Of a stretch of DNA of 33,146 nucleotides, positions 31,798 to 33,146 are shown one piece after another; position 1 is the first letter of the stretch; the number at the start of each line of letters is the position of its first letter. Source of the stretch: Acidimicrobiia bacterium. Lineage in GTDB: Bacteria > Actinomycetota > Acidimicrobiia > Spongiisociales > Spongiisociaceae. The notes beneath the pieces were generated by a model that saw only the letters and a list, made by a program, of their open reading frames with translations, was not told where the DNA came from and ran no database searches. A program made the translations under genes and the position numbers. Where the stretch lies: the NCBI GenBank assembly GCA_009838635.1, contig VXRE01000031.1, positions 1 to 33,146 on the forward strand, given 5' to 3'.

Positions 31798-32160
31798 TCA
31801 TGCACCGGATACGTCCGCAGCGCTCCTGTCAGGCTGATCCGATGACTCTTTGGTGGTCTTCGTGCGACCGGGACGAGCACCGGGCCGGATGATCTTGTGC
31901 CGGATTACCGCGTCGGAAAGGGATAGGGCGCGGTCCAGGGCGGCGACATGGTGGGGCTCACCCTCGAACGTGACCACCGTGTAGTAGCCCTCACGGACCT
32001 TGTCGATCTCGTAGGCGAGCCGCCGCTTGCCCCAGAAGTCGATCTCCATGACCGACGCATCGGCTTCTTGGAGAAAGTTCTTGAGAACCTGTGACTCACC
32101 CCTGGCATCGGCCTCGGCCAACTCGGGCCTATGAATGGTCATCAACTCGTACGTGCGCAT
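31798..32160 (-). CDS. rpsF: Small ribosomal subunit protein bS6
   Basis: A 120-residue protein with the bS6 fold: MRTYELMTIHRPEL at the N-terminus, WGKRRLAYEIDKVREGYYTVVTFEGEP in the centre, and LSLSDAVIRHKIIRPG near residue 90. A charged, disordered tail of about 25 residues follows, of the kind often seen in bS6. bS6 dimerises with bS18, encoded two genes downstream, and the pair may control this operon through the leader. The Shine-Dalgarno is exceptionally strong. Confidence 0.95.
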   Translation of the reverse strand: MRTYELMTIHRPELAEADARGESQVLKNFLQEADASVMEIDFWGKRRLAYEIDKVREGYYTVVTFEGEPHHVAALDRALSLSDAVIRHKIIRPGARPGRTKTTKESSDQPDRSAADVSGA

Positions 32161-32168
32161 GGGGACGC

Positions 32169-32179
32169 ATCACCTCCTT
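32169..32179 (-). promoter_or_regulatory. Extended Shine-Dalgarno of rpsF
   Basis: On the minus strand AAGGAGGTGAT, 8 nt before the ATG, is complementary over 11 bases to the usual 3' end of 16S rRNA. This contrasts with the many genes here that have no ribosome binding site. Confidence 0.8.
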
Positions 32180-32186
32180 CGGACAT

Positions 32187-32209
32187 CCGGGCTGGAACGA
32201 GCCCCCCGG
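32187..32209 (-). promoter_or_regulatory. Leader hairpin upstream of rpsF, possible bS6:bS18 binding site
   Basis: On the minus strand GGGCT-CGTTCC-AGCCC forms a stem, extended by flanking CCGG and CCGG with unpaired Gs on one side. It lies just before the Shine-Dalgarno. Autoregulatory bS6:bS18 leader motifs (stem-loops with a CCG bulge) are known in many bacteria; I cannot confirm that this one fits the consensus. Confidence 0.3.
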
Positions 32210-32287
32210 AAGGCGCCTTCTCGGGCGCAGGAACTTCGATTGTGGGAACCGCATGACAGGCATCATGCATCAGCGGCGGGTGGAAGT

Positions 32288-32306
32288 CTAGTGGCCTGTT
32301 CGGTGG
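32288..32306. repeat. Weak copy of the MITE-like element end
   Basis: CTAGTGGCCTGTTCGGTGG shares CTAGTGG-CTGT with the left end at 8846 (GTCTAGTGG in both when one upstream base pair is included). It is followed by one heptamer-like TTGCTAGTT. It lies between rpsF and the cyclotransferase gene. Confidence 0.3.
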
Positions 32307-32309
32307 TTG

Positions 32310-33146
32310 CTAGTTCCAGCTAAGGCGCACCTGGAAGATCTCGGGCCAGAGCTTGCCGGTCAGGTAGAACGACCGGTCTTCGGGGTCATAGGCGATTCCG
32401 TTGAGCACATCTGTCCCGTCGGTCGATCCGAGGCGATCGCGTAGCGATGATGCGTCGATGTGGCCGACCACCCTCCCGGTGCCGGGGTCGATGACCACGA
32501 TCTCCTCGGTCTGCCACACGTTGGCGTAGACGAGATCCTCCACGCACTCCAGCTCGTTGATCCGCTCCACGGGCACACCGGCCCTCAGAACCTCGACCCC
32601 GCCCAAGGGCTCGAAGGTCGTCCGGTCCCGGAAGGTCAGCCATGACGATCCGTCGCTCATGACCAGCCGGTCCTCCTGTGCGCACAACCCCCACCCTTCG
32701 CCTTCGTAGGAGAAGGCGCCCAGCGGGGCGAGCGTCTCTGCATCCCAGATGAAGGCGGTCCCCTCTCTCCAGGTCAGCTGGATGAGCCGATCGCCCACCA
32801 GCTCGAGACCCTCGCCGAAGAACCCGTCTTCGAGGCTCCTGGAGCGGACCACGCGGCCGGTGCCGGGATCCACGATCCGCACGGTCGACTCGCCGTAGAG
32901 CCCGGTGCTCTCGTAGAAGACCCCGTCTCCCAGCACCAGACCCTGGATAAAGGCCTGCGGGTCGTGGGGAAGCGTCTCGACGACAACCAACTCGATGGAT
33001 ACCGGATCGGCCGGAACCCCCGATTCCACCGGCGCGGGCGGAGCGGTCGTGGTCGCGGAGGCCGTGGTCGCGGAGGCCGTGGTCGTGGAGGTCGTGGTCG
33101 CGGCTGCGGGTGCCGCCGTCGCCGGCACGGTGGTTGCAGGAGAGGT
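32310..33146 (-). CDS. Secreted glutaminyl-peptide cyclotransferase, N-terminus cut by window edge
   Basis: At least 279 codons are present, and the 5' end lies beyond the window. A low-complexity Thr/Ala/Ser-rich linker is followed by a beta-propeller-like domain that begins VVVETLPHDPQAFIQGLVL and continues GVFYESTGLYGESTVRIVD. This is the pattern of plant-type glutamine cyclotransferases, which convert N-terminal Gln to pyroglutamate. The C-terminus (LNGIAYDPEDRSFYLTGKLWPEIFQV) also fits. The linker suggests an exported lipoprotein or secreted protein whose signal peptide is outside the window; the GTG at 33128 is unlikely to be the true start. Confidence 0.85.
   Translation of the reverse strand, partial: TSPATTVPATAAPAAATTTSTTTASATTASATTTAPPAPVESGVPADPVSIELVVVETLPHDPQAFIQGLVLGDGVFYESTGLYGESTVRIVDPGTGRVVRSRSLEDGFFGEGLELVGDRLIQLTWREGTAFIWDAETLAPLGAFSYEGEGWGLCAQEDRLVMSDGSSWLTFRDRTTFEPLGGVEVLRAGVPVERINELECVEDLVYANVWQTEEIVVIDPGTGRVVGHIDASSLRDRLGSTDGTDVLNGIAYDPEDRSFYLTGKLWPEIFQVRLSWN
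33049..33108. repeat. Four 15-bp tandem repeats in the linker of the cyclotransferase
   Basis: GTGGTCGCGGAGGCC occurs at 33049-33063 and 33064-33078, with two variants at 33079-33093 and 33094-33108. On the coding strand each unit gives five residues of the ASATT type. Such coding repeats are likely to vary in number between strains. Confidence 0.75.

Overview
The window is very GC-rich and carries actinobacterial markers. These are a PurB beginning like the mycobacterial enzyme, a mycobacterial-type Dcd, a 30-residue bS22 (COX24-like) ribosomal protein, an rpsF-ssb-rpsR-rplI cluster, and many genes whose start codon lies 6-9 nt after a TANNNT -10 box. A deep-branching actinobacterial lineage such as Acidimicrobiia is my best guess, but that is inference. 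All functional calls come from reading translated sequence and motifs; no database search was possible.

Layout. 1-1720: two molybdenum-cofactor genes facing each other (mogA/moaB-type and fdhD), separated by a palindromic repeat cluster. 1721-3412: a membrane-anchored DUF3352-like protein. 3424-8801: a thiamine operon, made of a TPP riboswitch with a hairpin over the Shine-Dalgarno, then thiB, thiP, thiQ and thiD, with the last three junctions overlapping. The ThiQ ATPase carries an extra C-terminal domain of about 235 residues that I cannot name. 8846-9012: a short non-coding element with terminal inverted repeats, MITE-like. 9022-12399: an MDR-family oxidoreductase, a beta-hydroxyacid dehydrogenase and purB. 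12403-15229: dcd, tRNA-Gly(CCC), a small membrane protein, a ZnT9-like CDF transporter and thrB.

15230-15977 is mostly non-coding, with two tiny genes (a 45-residue membrane peptide and bS22) and two arrays of a TAGTTGC-type heptamer. 15978-19291 (minus): a PAC2-family protein and the copZ-copA copper pair, whose HMA segments form a 257-bp tandem duplication. 19518: a 65-residue putative zinc-ribbon protein. 19751-23535 (minus): an M3 peptidase, an unknown protein and an inositol-phosphatase-family enzyme. 23723-26836 (plus): an lnt homologue with Ser in place of the catalytic Cys, a Mak-type fructokinase and a LiaF-like membrane protein. A perfect (TAGTTGC)8 array follows, then an MBL-fold hydrolase (minus) and an OBG/DRG-like GTPase with a TGS domain (plus). 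28798-32160 (minus): dnaB, then rplI, rpsR, ssb and rpsF. The right edge holds a truncated secreted glutaminyl cyclase.

The best-supported functional unit is the TPP-controlled thiamine uptake and pyrimidine-salvage operon. The most unusual points are the ThiQ fusion, the Lnt Cys-to-Ser change, the MITE-like element with related ends elsewhere, and the heptamer arrays that place stop codons in all six frames. I saw no CRISPR array, phage gene, transposase or defence locus.
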